IMG/VR virus record: IMGVR_UViG_3300020438_004722
Location: 1-27,972 of that record
Strand: one strand, 5' to 3'
DNA from: a virus
DNA length: 27,972 bases
In this document: piece after piece, positions 1 through 7,395 of the stretch
How the letters are laid out: every line of letters begins with the position of its first letter
Numbering within the stretch: the stretch's first letter is position 1
Translations under genes and position numbers: made by a program
Notes under the pieces: generated by a model
What the model was told of the DNA's origin: nothing
The model's input: the letters and a program-made list of their open reading frames with translations, nothing else
Databases searched by the model: none

Positions 1-2486
1 ACACCTACTCCTCCACCACCAGCACCACCACCAGTTAAACCGTTGGCAGATCCTCTACCAGCTGAACCACCAGATTCGCTATTACCATTTGCAGAATATC
101 CACCAGCTCCACCGCCTCCACCATATGTCTGATGAGCACCACCATTACCACCACCTTCACCAACAAAATCTCCACCACCTCCATTATTACCTTTTCCACC
201 ACCACCTTTAACAGTAGTCGCATTTATAAAATATGAGTCATTACCATCAGAACCTTGAATCTGTTGAGGACCATGATCACCAACTACTACAGTATATGTC
301 TGACCTGGTGTTACTGGAATATTATTCTTCCATCCGAGTCCACCACCTCCACCTGCCTCAAAGTTACCACCACCGCCGCCTCCTCCACCACCACTACTAG
401 AAGTTCCACCTCCACCAGCACCAATACATACTGCATGTACCTTTGTTACATTAGCAGGACATGTCCATTGATATGTTCCTGGTGTTAAATATGCCTGTTG
501 TCCTGTTGCTTCTGTTACTTCTCCACCATCTGCAATCTGAGTTCCAAATCCATCATTATTACCACTACAAGTAGTACCACCTCTTCCAAGAGCAAATAAA
601 TCTATTGCTTTACGTTTAGTATCTTTAGGATTTCCCAATAATCCTTTACGGATAGCAACATAGATATATCTGTTGTTAGGATCAAGACTTTTACATCTAA
701 ATCCTCTTGCCTTAAATCTAATTTGATTACTACTACCACCACTTTCTGCATCATTACCATTTACTCGAAGAAATCTGGAATAAGTACCCACACCTCTCTT
801 ATCATCCCAAATATACCAATTTCCTGTTAATTGACCATAACTAGTAGTATCACAAATCCGTTTCGTCATGATCCACTGTGGTTCCCATCCGAGATCATTA
901 TATCCACTATTTCCTCCACTTATTGGAGAAACTCCAGAACCATCTGTATCAAAATATCCACAACGAATCATACCATCTTCACTCTCATCATGAGCAAAAA
1001 TATAAGCTATATACTTTTCTCCATTATTATTCGTTCCAAAATAACCTTCACCACCTGATGATTCATAATTATTCCAGTTTGATGTTACATGGAATTGATT
1101 TGTCTTATTAGCAGGACCACCTAAACTTGGATAATTGTCAGCAGGAGTATTTCCTGTCTCAAATTGAGTACTAAAAGCACTGTTCATCTGCAATACACCT
1201 TGACCAGGAATAGAAGCACGTTGTGCATTTTTATGAATAGCAACCCACCCAGTAGAACTCTGAGTTACGTTCTTTATCACAATAAATCCAGGAATATCAT
1301 CTAATGTATGGTCAATATAACGAGATGTAGCACCATCCCCCGTATATTCTACGATATCCAGAAATTTAGAATTTTTAGCAAAACTCCAAGATGTATACTC
1401 TTCACCAGAATTATTTACACGAGAATCTCCACCAGTAGTAAATCCATCATTAGTAAATGCATAGATGTTGTTAGTATCATTAGTCTCTGCATTATTATTA
1501 CTAACGTTCAACCACCTATCTTTACCTCGTAAAGTATCAACAAGACAATGATCCTGACCTGAAGTTCTTGATTTTATCCATACCATCCCACCTTTTTCAA
1601 GATATTTTACTCTAGTCTTCTTCGTAATTCCAGCACTTGCAGTTAAAATATCACCATCTGCACCTAATGGATCTGGAGACTTGCAACATACAAATTGAGT
1701 ATTGACATTAGTACCATCAGCCCAATCAGCAAACGGTTTTGTTGGTACTGAAAAATTAGCATTATATCTAGAAATACCTGTTGTTACCCTAAAGTTTGAT
1801 ATTCTTCCTTGGAAATTATAACTAGCTGGATATGCTTTTTGCCCACCAATTGTAAAATCTGAATTATTAGATCCCCAATTAACTCCACTTCCTGCAGAAT
1901 TATCTTGCTCAACACCATCTCTAAAAAATCTGTATGTTTGACTGCTATTAGCATATTTAACAGACAATGCATAATGATGCCATCCTGTACCTGCAGCAAC
2001 ACCTGTAGTCTCTGTTAAGAGGGTAGTACCACCATTACCCATCGTAATATAATACTTACCCTGATTAGTTCCATTAAGACCAATGAATAATCCAGCACTA
2101 GTATTACCAAGATCCATTACAGTCATGTACGGATCTCTCTCTACTCCTGGATTGCCACCTGCCTCAAATCTCTTTTCCCACCATTCTATTGTAAAACTCT
2201 TAGTATTCCCATAATCAAAGTAATTACTTGTATCAAAAGCAATAGAGTTGTTCAACCCAAACTCTACACTATAATATCCCTCACCTGTTCCAGTAAATGG
2301 AGAATCTGTTGATGCAACTGGTGTTCCATCCTTCTTTGTATATGAAGCACTATAACTTGAACCATAATAATTATAAGTTGAGAAGAAATCTTCTATATTA
2401 TTATAGATTGCAGATCCAGGTGGAGCACTGTATGGTCTTCTACCAAATCCCTGTGCCCAATTTAATCTTGATAGAATAGGTGACAT
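1..2486 (-). CDS. LamG / glycine-rich tail fibre-like protein (partial, C-terminus off window)
   Basis: An uninterrupted minus-strand frame begins with ATG at 2486 and stays open for 828 codons to the window edge, so its stop is not seen. The start abuts the stop of the upstream 258-aa gene (TAA then ATG). The order seen is: an N-terminal stretch of about 80 residues; a concanavalin/LamG-like domain (FTIEWWEKR near residue 90, GWHHYALSV near 167, GRISNFRV near 225); then a long segment (about 270-660) resembling the DUF7483-type domain of marine phage fibres (MVWIKSRTS, YIAYIFAHDE). From about residue 667 there is a glycine-rich module opening with PGTYQWTCPANV and containing many GGGG runs. 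LamG domains bind glycans, so a receptor-binding or distal fibre role is inferred. The glycine-rich module is shared with the 1202-aa protein of this window. Confidence 0.85.
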   Translation of the reverse strand, partial: MSPILSRLNWAQGFGRRPYSAPPGSAIYNNIEDFFSTYNYYGSSYSASYTKKDGTPVASTDSPFTGTGEGYYSVEFGLNNSIAFDTSNYFDYGNTKSFTIEWWEKRFEAGGNPGVERDPYMTVMDLGNTSAGLFIGLNGTNQGKYYITMGNGGTTLLTETTGVAAGTGWHHYALSVKYANSSQTYRFFRDGVEQDNSAGSGVNWGSNNSDFTIGGQKAYPASYNFQGRISNFRVTTGISRYNANFSVPTKPFADWADGTNVNTQFVCCKSPDPLGADGDILTASAGITKKTRVKYLEKGGMVWIKSRTSGQDHCLVDTLRGKDRWLNVSNNNAETNDTNNIYAFTNDGFTTGGDSRVNNSGEEYTSWSFAKNSKFLDIVEYTGDGATSRYIDHTLDDIPGFIVIKNVTQSSTGWVAIHKNAQRASIPGQGVLQMNSAFSTQFETGNTPADNYPSLGGPANKTNQFHVTSNWNNYESSGGEGYFGTNNNGEKYIAYIFAHDESEDGMIRCGYFDTDGSGVSPISGGNSGYNDLGWEPQWIMTKRICDTTSYGQLTGNWYIWDDKRGVGTYSRFLRVNGNDAESGGSSNQIRFKARGFRCKSLDPNNRYIYVAIRKGLLGNPKDTKRKAIDLFALGRGGTTCSGNNDGFGTQIADGGEVTEATGQQAYLTPGTYQWTCPANVTKVHAVCIGAGGGGTSSSGGGGGGGGGNFEAGGGGGLGWKNNIPVTPGQTYTVVVGDHGPQQIQGSDGNDSYFINATTVKGGGGKGNNGGGGDFVGEGGGNGGAHQTYGGGGGAGGYSANGNSESGGSAGRGSANGLTGGGAGGGGVG
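454..486 (-). repeat. 33-bp near-identical repeat, copy A (glycine-rich module entry)
   Basis: Matches 20562-20594 at 32 of 33 positions. It encodes the PGTYQWTCPA start of the glycine-rich module in the LamG protein; weaker similarity extends beyond the block. Confidence 0.75.
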
Positions 2487-3263
2487 TTAAGCATAACCTC
2501 CGTTCACTGATCCAAGTACAATGTAATTTGCCGTTGTTGTCGCAGAACCAACAATATTGATTCCAGTAAAGTTATAAATGTCAGTTCCGTTTGTTGTTGT
2601 GACACCTGTTATTGCAGATGCTAATGATCCACCTGCCCATTTAATAGGAGCAGTATATCCATTAAGTTTCACTGATGTTACACTCCTTGCAGTACCAGTA
2701 TTACTTACTATAACACTAAATGTCAAGGCATGATCAGCAAAGTCAGATGTAACTGGTATCTGATTTACATTTAAGGTTATATCACCAGTAGGAGTTGTTG
2801 TAAATCCAATATTACTTCCACCTGACTGATAAACCAATCCAACATTATTACCATTCTGTCTATTAACAAATTCTGATACTCCTCTAAATCTTGCTTCTTG
2901 AGGTTTTAGTGAATTAGTAATTAAATCAGAACTACTAAGTGTACCTGCAGTAACAATACCTGTAGTATTGATATTAGTGTTAATAGCAGAAGGGGTGTCT
3001 CCTGCAATAATAGTTCCACTAAGATTAGGTAGTTTTGCTGTTGGATTACCACTAAATTCATTATGTGCAGGTGCTTGTAATCTTACATAATGAGAATTGT
3101 TAGACTCACAATAAATATCAACTCTACCAGGACTAGCATCAGCACTTTTGATGCTTAATTGATCAGTAACTGTTGCAGCTGCACCAACAACTACACCATC
3201 AGGTAAATTGGGAGGTGTTCCAGTAGTTCTACCACGTAAATTAGTAACTCTTAAATCTGACAT
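2487..3263 (-). CDS. Virion structural / fibre-like protein (258 aa)
   Basis: The protein begins MSDLRVTNLRGRTTGTPP, an opening I associate with T4-like cyanophage structural proteins. There is no catalytic motif, signal peptide or membrane segment. The central part carries the short beta-type repeats (ITTGIV, TAGTLSS) seen in neighbouring fibre genes. The C-terminal 100 residues (IPVTSDFADHALTF, then PIKWAGGS, then a terminal VNGGYA) resemble the C-terminal end of the 1965-aa protein. The ATG overlaps the stop of the 251-aa gene by one base (TAATG), and its own TAA abuts the next ATG, so the three genes probably form one translationally coupled late operon. Virion location is inferred from context and composition only. 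Confidence 0.75.
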   Translation of the reverse strand: MSDLRVTNLRGRTTGTPPNLPDGVVVGAAATVTDQLSIKSADASPGRVDIYCESNNSHYVRLQAPAHNEFSGNPTAKLPNLSGTIIAGDTPSAINTNINTTGIVTAGTLSSSDLITNSLKPQEARFRGVSEFVNRQNGNNVGLVYQSGGSNIGFTTTPTGDITLNVNQIPVTSDFADHALTFSVIVSNTGTARSVTSVKLNGYTAPIKWAGGSLASAITGVTTTNGTDIYNFTGINIVGSATTTANYIVLGSVNGGYA

Positions 3264-4018
3264 TAGTTTGCATCTCCTAGTTGTAGAACATCAATAATCA
3301 TACTCTTACCAACACCAATCGTAACAGCAACTCCTGCTGCAATCTCAACTTCAGGTATTACAGACAAAATGTATGTTGTAGTTAATCCAGCATTACTAGT
3401 ATCAATCATCAAATCTTCTTTCACAGTCGCACTTGATTCAAGATAAGTAAAAGGAGAAGCAGTACCATCCGCATAAGTAATAGGAGTTCCAATTCCACCT
3501 CCACCACCACCTTGGATGAAGACATCCATTGTGCCGCCATCGGCTTGCATCTTGAATGTATTACCTGCACCAATGAAGTTAAATGCAGTAACACTAGCAC
3601 CTACAAGAGTTCCGTCTGACCTTACACCAACAGCAGTAGGAGGAACTACTGGAAGAGATGCACCAACAGAAAGACCGTGGAAAGATAATCCATTTACAGG
3701 AGCAGTACTAAATTCTATTTTAGTATTCTGTATAATATTATAATCTTCGCCTGGATTCTGTATAACACCACCAACACTTATGATAAGTTGTTCTGGTCTA
3801 CTCGGATATGGTGTTATTGCAACACCACCAATCATCAAATCGAAAGTTTGTTGAACTCCATTGAAGTAACCAGATATATTATCAAGTTCTCTGATACCAT
3901 TAACTGAGGATGACTCAAAACTAATCCATAGTGTGCCATTCCATACATAGGTAAATCCTGCAGTGGTATCAGTAAAAACCTGATTTAGCGTGGGATTATC
4001 TGGAAAATTGAGTGCCAT
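3263..4018 (-). CDS. Virion structural / fibre-like protein (251 aa)
   Basis: First gene of the left-hand late operon. It opens MALNFPDNPTLNQVFTDT, followed by FTYVWNGTLWISFE, a head seen (by memory) on several cyanophage structural proteins. The middle has FIGAGNTFKMQ and a GGGGGG run. The C-terminal third (YILSVIPEVEIAAGVAV, IIDVLQLGDAN) looks like a short beta-solenoid cap and closely resembles a block inside the 556-aa protein. No enzyme motif is seen. A perfect T4-type late octamer TATAAATA lies 18 bases upstream of the ATG, so late expression is likely. The gene is divergent from the plus-strand oxygenase/HldD pair. Confidence 0.78.
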   Translation of the reverse strand: MALNFPDNPTLNQVFTDTTAGFTYVWNGTLWISFESSSVNGIRELDNISGYFNGVQQTFDLMIGGVAITPYPSRPEQLIISVGGVIQNPGEDYNIIQNTKIEFSTAPVNGLSFHGLSVGASLPVVPPTAVGVRSDGTLVGASVTAFNFIGAGNTFKMQADGGTMDVFIQGGGGGGIGTPITYADGTASPFTYLESSATVKEDLMIDTSNAGLTTTYILSVIPEVEIAAGVAVTIGVGKSMIIDVLQLGDAN

Positions 4019-4035
4019 TATTAACGCTTTTTAGA

Positions 4036-4043
4036 TATTTATA
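4036..4043 (-). promoter_or_regulatory. T4-type late promoter octamer TATAAATA
   Basis: The minus strand reads TATAAATA, an exact match to the T4 late -10 consensus, and to NATAAATA as I recall it for T4-like cyanophages. It is correctly placed just upstream of the ATG at 4018, giving a very short leader. Confidence 0.75.
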
Positions 4044-4060
4044 GTAGCATGAATACTACT
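4043..4060. repeat. Small inverted repeat between divergent promoters
   Basis: AGTAG and CTACT flank an 8-base loop, lying exactly between the minus-strand late octamer and the plus-strand -35 box and touching both. It may be an operator, or chance in AT-rich DNA. Confidence 0.3.
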
Positions 4061-4088
4061 TGCTTTTCCTATTTATTCGTATTATAAT
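4060..4088 (+). promoter_or_regulatory. Sigma70-type promoter TTGCTT-17-TATAAT
   Basis: TTGCTT (4060-4065), a 17-base spacer and a perfect TATAAT (4083-4088) precede the ATG at 4109, putting transcription start near 4095 and leaving a leader of about 14 bases. This is a host-RNA-polymerase type promoter, unlike the late octamers elsewhere in the window. Its upstream part overlaps a small inverted repeat (AGTAG 4043-4047 / CTACT 4056-4060) that could be an operator. No transcript data are available. Confidence 0.55.
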
Positions 4089-4108
4089 CTAATGAATAAT
4101 ATAAAAAA

Positions 4109-4606
4109 ATGAAAATACAAACAGAAACAGAAATTGGAATATACACTCTTGAGAATCATCAAGAATTAAATAATAAATTAAAAAAGATTATATCAGATTT
4201 TAGAAAAAAGTATCCAGAATCAGATAATAGTAATGTAAAAGCATGGCACAGTCATTTTGATACTCACTATAAAGAACCAAGATTTAAGATTCTAATTGAT
4301 AGAATAATAGATATGAGTAGGAATTTTATAAAAGTAAAATGTGATTTATATCCACTAAATTTTTGGGTGATGGAATATGAAAAAGGAAATCATACAGTAA
4401 AACATAATCACTGGCCCGCAACTCTATCAGGTGTATACTACATAGATGTAGAAGAAAATAGTTCACCTATTATATTTGAGAATAATTTTACAGTTAAACC
4501 AAAAAATGGTATGTTATTATTATTTCCATCTATAGTAAATCACGAAGTACCTCCATCAAAAGGGAAGAGAATAGTCGCATCAATTAACCTAATATATACA
4601 CCATGA
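4109..4606 (+). CDS. 2OG-Fe(II) oxygenase-like protein (165 aa)
   Basis: Resembles the small 2-oxoglutarate/Fe(II) oxygenase family (PF13759-like), which hydroxylates or otherwise oxidises small molecules or side chains using O2 and 2-oxoglutarate. The double-stranded beta-helix core is visible: H99-x-H101 before LSGVYYI (106-112), then LLLFPSIVNHEVPP with distal H145, and K153/R154 as the probable 2-oxoglutarate contact. The usual first metal pair is HxD/E; here it reads HNH, as in some PF13759 members, so activity is uncertain. There is no clear Shine-Dalgarno sequence. It is one of only two plus-strand genes, sits behind a sigma70-type promoter and overlaps the next gene by ATGA. The substrate is unknown; the neighbouring sugar genes suggest a glycan or sugar target. 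Confidence 0.72.
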   Translation: MKIQTETEIGIYTLENHQELNNKLKKIISDFRKKYPESDNSNVKAWHSHFDTHYKEPRFKILIDRIIDMSRNFIKVKCDLYPLNFWVMEYEKGNHTVKHNHWPATLSGVYYIDVEENSSPIIFENNFTVKPKNGMLLLFPSIVNHEVPPSKGKRIVASINLIYTP

Positions 4607-5388
4607 TCATACTTACAGGTAACGAAGGTTTTATAGGAAAAAAATTCCTAGAAAAATTATCGGGCAAAAATGTAATTAAAGTTGAAAAAAGGAACAGTTG
4701 GCATTTCCATAGCTTTGCTGAGTGGCATAAAGTAGAACTCATACTACATCAAGGTGCTATCTCTGATACAACATGCACTAATGTAAAAGCAATCAATCAT
4801 TTTAACATAGAGTTTACTGAGTGGTTATTTGAAAAAGCAATACGATATCAAATCCCTATTAAGTATGCATCATCTGCATCTGTCTATGGTAATCAACAAG
4901 GAATCATAAACCCACTTAACTACTATGCAATATCTAAAGTTGTTAGTGACTATTGGATGCAGGATAATATAGATAAATTTAAGTTAGTACAAGGATTCAG
5001 ATACTTTAATGTCTATGGAGAAGGTGAAGAACATAAAGAAGATCAAGCAAGTCCAGTATCTAAATTTGCAAAGCAAGTACAAGAAGACGGTAAACTAAAA
5101 CTCTTTGAGGGTTCTGATAAGTTCCTAAGAGATTTTGTATGTGTAGATGATATTGTAGATATCGTTCTTAATAATGATAAACCATCAGGTATCTATGATT
5201 TAGGCACAAGCAATCCTATCAGTTTCCAAGAAGTAGGAGAACTAATATCAAATAAGTATGAAGGTGAAATAGAATATATTCCTTTCCCTGATCATTTAGT
5301 AGGTAAGTATCAAGACTATACCTGTGCAAAAGATGAAGGATGGAATCATAAATTCACAACAGTAAAAGATTATATCAATCGCCTTTAA
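4603..5388 (+). CDS. hldD: HldD-like ADP-L-glycero-D-manno-heptose 6-epimerase
   Basis: Short-chain dehydrogenase/epimerase of the extended SDR family. Its family would convert ADP-D-glycero-D-manno-heptose to ADP-L-glycero-D-manno-heptose. It has an N-terminal Rossmann motif (TGNEGFIG, 5-12), HQGAISDTT (49-57), YASSASVYG (88-96), catalytic Y108-x-x-x-K112, GFRYFNVYGEGEEHK (131-145), LFEGSDKFLRDFV (167-179), SGIYDLGT and IEYIPFPDHLVGKYQ. These blocks follow E. coli HldD almost in register (as I recall that sequence) and are more specific than generic epimerase motifs. At 261 aa it is shorter than the usual 310 or so. It is coupled to the upstream oxygenase by ATGA and overlaps the convergent cupin gene by 14 bases. 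The other heptose genes lie on the opposite strand. Confidence 0.85.
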   Translation: MIILTGNEGFIGKKFLEKLSGKNVIKVEKRNSWHFHSFAEWHKVELILHQGAISDTTCTNVKAINHFNIEFTEWLFEKAIRYQIPIKYASSASVYGNQQGIINPLNYYAISKVVSDYWMQDNIDKFKLVQGFRYFNVYGEGEEHKEDQASPVSKFAKQVQEDGKLKLFEGSDKFLRDFVCVDDIVDIVLNNDKPSGIYDLGTSNPISFQEVGELISNKYEGEIEYIPFPDHLVGKYQDYTCAKDEGWNHKFTTVKDYINRL

Positions 5389-5737
5389 AGATTCTATGCG
5401 AATCATCATCAAAATGTTGGGTTGAGAACTCGAATAGTTCTGTGTCTTCTAAGGCAACCATTTGATGCCTCAACCCTCTATAAACATGGAACCTATCACC
5501 AGGTTCTAAGATCATAGTCTTTGCATCCTCAAGTTTATCCGTATCACCATAGAATAGGTGTATCCTCCCTGATTGAATATAAAAGGTTTCGTCTTTCAGT
5601 TTATGGTAGTGCCAAGAACATCTCTTGGTCTTTTTAATAAACAATAACTTCCCACAATACTCTGGAGAATTGGCAATCCATTTCTCATAACCCCATCCCT
5701 TGGGTACGTGTTTGATTGTAATTAAAGAATGCATCAT
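5375..5737 (-). CDS. Cupin-fold protein, mannose-6-P isomerase / sugar-isomerase-like
   Basis: Single-domain cupin of 120 aa from the chosen start. The metal motif is visible: SWHYHKLKDETFYIQSG, with the two His, then Glu, then LEPGDRFHVYRGLRHQ with the distal His. The opening PKGWGYEKW and closing DDDSHRIFKGD recall the C-terminal domain of type II mannose-6-phosphate isomerases. An ATG at 5758 exists, but 5737 is preferred. It forms the ATGA overlap with the upstream stop used throughout this operon, and GAGAAGG lies 9 bases before it. As last gene of the sugar cassette it could isomerise or epimerise a keto-sugar made by the 4,6-dehydratase-like enzyme (as FdtA/WxcM-type cupins do). That role is inferred, and it could also be a non-catalytic sugar-binding cupin. 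Confidence 0.75.
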   Translation of the reverse strand: MMHSLITIKHVPKGWGYEKWIANSPEYCGKLLFIKKTKRCSWHYHKLKDETFYIQSGRIHLFYGDTDKLEDAKTMILEPGDRFHVYRGLRHQMVALEDTELFEFSTQHFDDDSHRIFKGD

Positions 5738-6333
5738 AAGATAAGACCTTCTCCCCAACCAACAACTACTCTTCTTTTACCTTGAGTAACAGGTGTAACT
5801 TTATGTAGCATCCATGAAGGGAATACTATTATATCACCTCTACCAAGTTTATAAGGATCTTCCTCTTCTCCTGCCTTAAAGACTAAATCACCACCTTCAT
5901 ACTCACTCTCCTGAGATAATCCTAAAGAAAAAGATACTTTCCTAGACTCTCCTCTCATTTCAATTTGATCAATATGCCAACAAAAATGATCTCCTTTAGT
6001 ATATTCACTATACTGAAAAACACCATATCCATTATAATTATATCTCCACATACCCTCATTTATCATTCTAACTTTTCTAGATATATTCTCATAAATTGGC
6101 ATTAAAAAATCTTTATATTTCTCATCACTCATCCAATGAACCTTTGAAGATCTTGCCTTGTCAGCTCTTTCGTTATCCATATGCAAAACTTTTGCATTTT
6201 CTAATTCATGAGAACTTATATATTTCTCAATATCAGATAAAAGTTTTTCCTCAAATATATTTTTCCCAACAAAAGTCAAACTATTACGACTCGCATTAGA
6301 ATCAACGTATCCTAGATCCTTAAAAAATGTCAT
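5734..6333 (-). CDS. 2OG-Fe(II) oxygenase, prolyl-4-hydroxylase-like (199 aa)
   Basis: A 2-oxoglutarate/Fe(II) dioxygenase of the P4Hc type with the full ligand set: H120-x-D122 in FCWHIDQIEM, distal H177 in FPSWMLHKVTPV, and a basic GKRR (185-188) for 2-oxoglutarate. GGDLVF and GRGDIIVFPSW are typical core strands. Proteins of this kind are common in T4-like cyanophage genomes. Substrates there are mostly unknown; prolyl residues, sugars and nucleotides are all possible. The start at 6333 has GAGGT with good spacing. The gene lies 2 bases after the HAD gene and overlaps the cupin gene by 4 bases. It is a second, clearly different oxygenase from the 165-aa one across the strand switch. Confidence 0.82.
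   Translation of the reverse strand: MTFFKDLGYVDSNASRNSLTFVGKNIFEEKLLSDIEKYISSHELENAKVLHMDNERADKARSSKVHWMSDEKYKDFLMPIYENISRKVRMINEGMWRYNYNGYGVFQYSEYTKGDHFCWHIDQIEMRGESRKVSFSLGLSQESEYEGGDLVFKAGEEEDPYKLGRGDIIVFPSWMLHKVTPVTQGKRRVVVGWGEGLIL
5747..5753 (-). promoter_or_regulatory. Ribosome binding site deciding the cupin start
   Basis: The minus strand reads GAGAAGG followed by 9 bases and ATG at 5737. The alternative ATG at 5758 has no comparable site. Confidence 0.5.
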
Positions 6334-6335
6334 AT

Positions 6336-6686
6336 CTACCTCTTATCATTAAAAAAAGATACGTCTGTCCGTGCTTTATCATCTATAAAGTAATCCGCAT
6401 GTGGTTTACCCATGATTAACTCATGATACTTAACACCCCAATCATTTAATTGCTTCTGAGTCAACTCAAACAAGACTGCTTCTGCCTTTACAGATGCAAT
6501 AGAATGAGGGTGTTCAGAAAATCTACCCATAGCTCTTGCAGTAAAGTAGATGATATAATTACCTTCATCATAAAGTTTATTTAGTACCTTGATCCTATCT
6601 TGCCAAGGTTCTGCTTTATGGTAATCCCTACCCACCGTTGGAGTACAAATTGTACCATCAATATCAACGCAATAACGTTTTGACAT
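6336..6686 (-). CDS. Small HAD-superfamily phosphatase, capsule-biosynthesis type
   Basis: 116 aa with the HAD motif I DIDGTIC (D8 and D10), a threonine/arginine motif YFTARAMGR that fits motif II, and GKPHADYFIDDKA combining the motif III lysine and the motif IV aspartates. It lacks a large cap domain. Its size and motifs match small phosphatases found in capsule and LPS operons, which remove phosphate from sugar phosphates. It could duplicate or replace the GmhB step or act on a separate sugar phosphate; the sequence does not say. It starts inside the upstream kinase gene (23-base overlap) with a strong AAGGAGG only 3 bases from the ATG. Confidence 0.75.
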   Translation of the reverse strand: MSKRYCVDIDGTICTPTVGRDYHKAEPWQDRIKVLNKLYDEGNYIIYFTARAMGRFSEHPHSIASVKAEAVLFELTQKQLNDWGVKYHELIMGKPHADYFIDDKARTDVSFFNDKR

Positions 6687-7395
6687 CTTCCTCCTTTAAT
6701 ACATAAGTTCCTGTGTGCGAAACAGCAATTGCTGCTGCTTTATTGGCAAGAGGAATTGCTTCCTCGACTTTACCATACTGTAAAAATCCAAACGTCAATG
6801 CAGCAAGAAAAGTATCACCTGCACCAACTACATCATATACATTTACTTTCTCTGCTGGATATAAATTACCTTGATATTCAGCACCTTTCCCACCCTTAGT
6901 TATAATCAAATTATTTGGATCATAATGAGTAACCTTGTCGAATTCAGACTCGTTTATCTTAACATAAGCATTTTCTGGTATATTATTCTTTTTAGTGTCA
7001 ACAAAAATAGGACCAACAAATGTAGAACATATCTCAAATAACTTTTCTTGAGTTATAAACCCCTTATCATAATCAGATATAACAAGGGTATCATAATTAT
7101 TATTAGAGACTACATCCGTTAATGGTTTAATTTTAGGTTCATCATCTACTCTAAGGATCTGATAATTAGACTTCTCATCAATATATCTTGTCTTTACTAT
7201 CTGTTCTGCATTAGTAAGCATATGGGTTTCGATACCAAATGCTAGTAGATTATTAAAGACATTCCATGCCATTCCTTTACTAGTCTCAGTTCTTTGAGAT
7301 TCTAGTATAGGAACAGGTGCTTCTGGACTCAACCGTTTGGCATCACCATAAACAAATCTGTCTTCACAACTATCACCAATAACTAATACTCTCAT
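6664..7395 (-). CDS. hldA: HldA-like D-glycero-beta-D-manno-heptose-7-phosphate kinase
   Basis: PfkB-family sugar kinase corresponding to the N-terminal half of bifunctional E. coli HldE. Its family would phosphorylate heptose-7-phosphate to heptose-1,7-bisphosphate. The diagnostic block RLSPEAPVPI (21-30) is specific to the HldE/RfaE branch of PfkB. Other visible motifs are VISDYDKGF (105-113), TKGGKGA (166-172) and the ATP/anion-hole signature DVVGAGDTF (188-196) with catalytic D194. At 243 aa it is shorter than the usual 310-320, mostly through loss in the N-terminal half, where RTETSKGMAWNVFNNL replaces the normal GGAANVA-type stretch. It is coupled by ATGA to the adenylyltransferase gene, so the two halves of HldE appear here as separate proteins in reversed order. 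Confidence 0.87.
   Translation of the reverse strand: MRVLVIGDSCEDRFVYGDAKRLSPEAPVPILESQRTETSKGMAWNVFNNLLAFGIETHMLTNAEQIVKTRYIDEKSNYQILRVDDEPKIKPLTDVVSNNNYDTLVISDYDKGFITQEKLFEICSTFVGPIFVDTKKNNIPENAYVKINESEFDKVTHYDPNNLIITKGGKGAEYQGNLYPAEKVNVYDVVGAGDTFLAALTFGFLQYGKVEEAIPLANKAAAIAVSHTGTYVLKEEDVKTLLR

Noticed and set aside
255-2479. Short plus-strand and other-frame open frames opposite the LamG gene
   Set aside because: They are threonine/serine/isoleucine-rich translations of the antisense of glycine-rich codons. They have no ribosome sites and lie fully inside a long, coherent minus-strand gene.
5390-5404. Hairpin GATTC-TATGC-GAATC as a terminator between convergent genes
   Set aside because: It has only a 5-bp stem, lies inside the cupin coding region and has no following T-tract on either strand.
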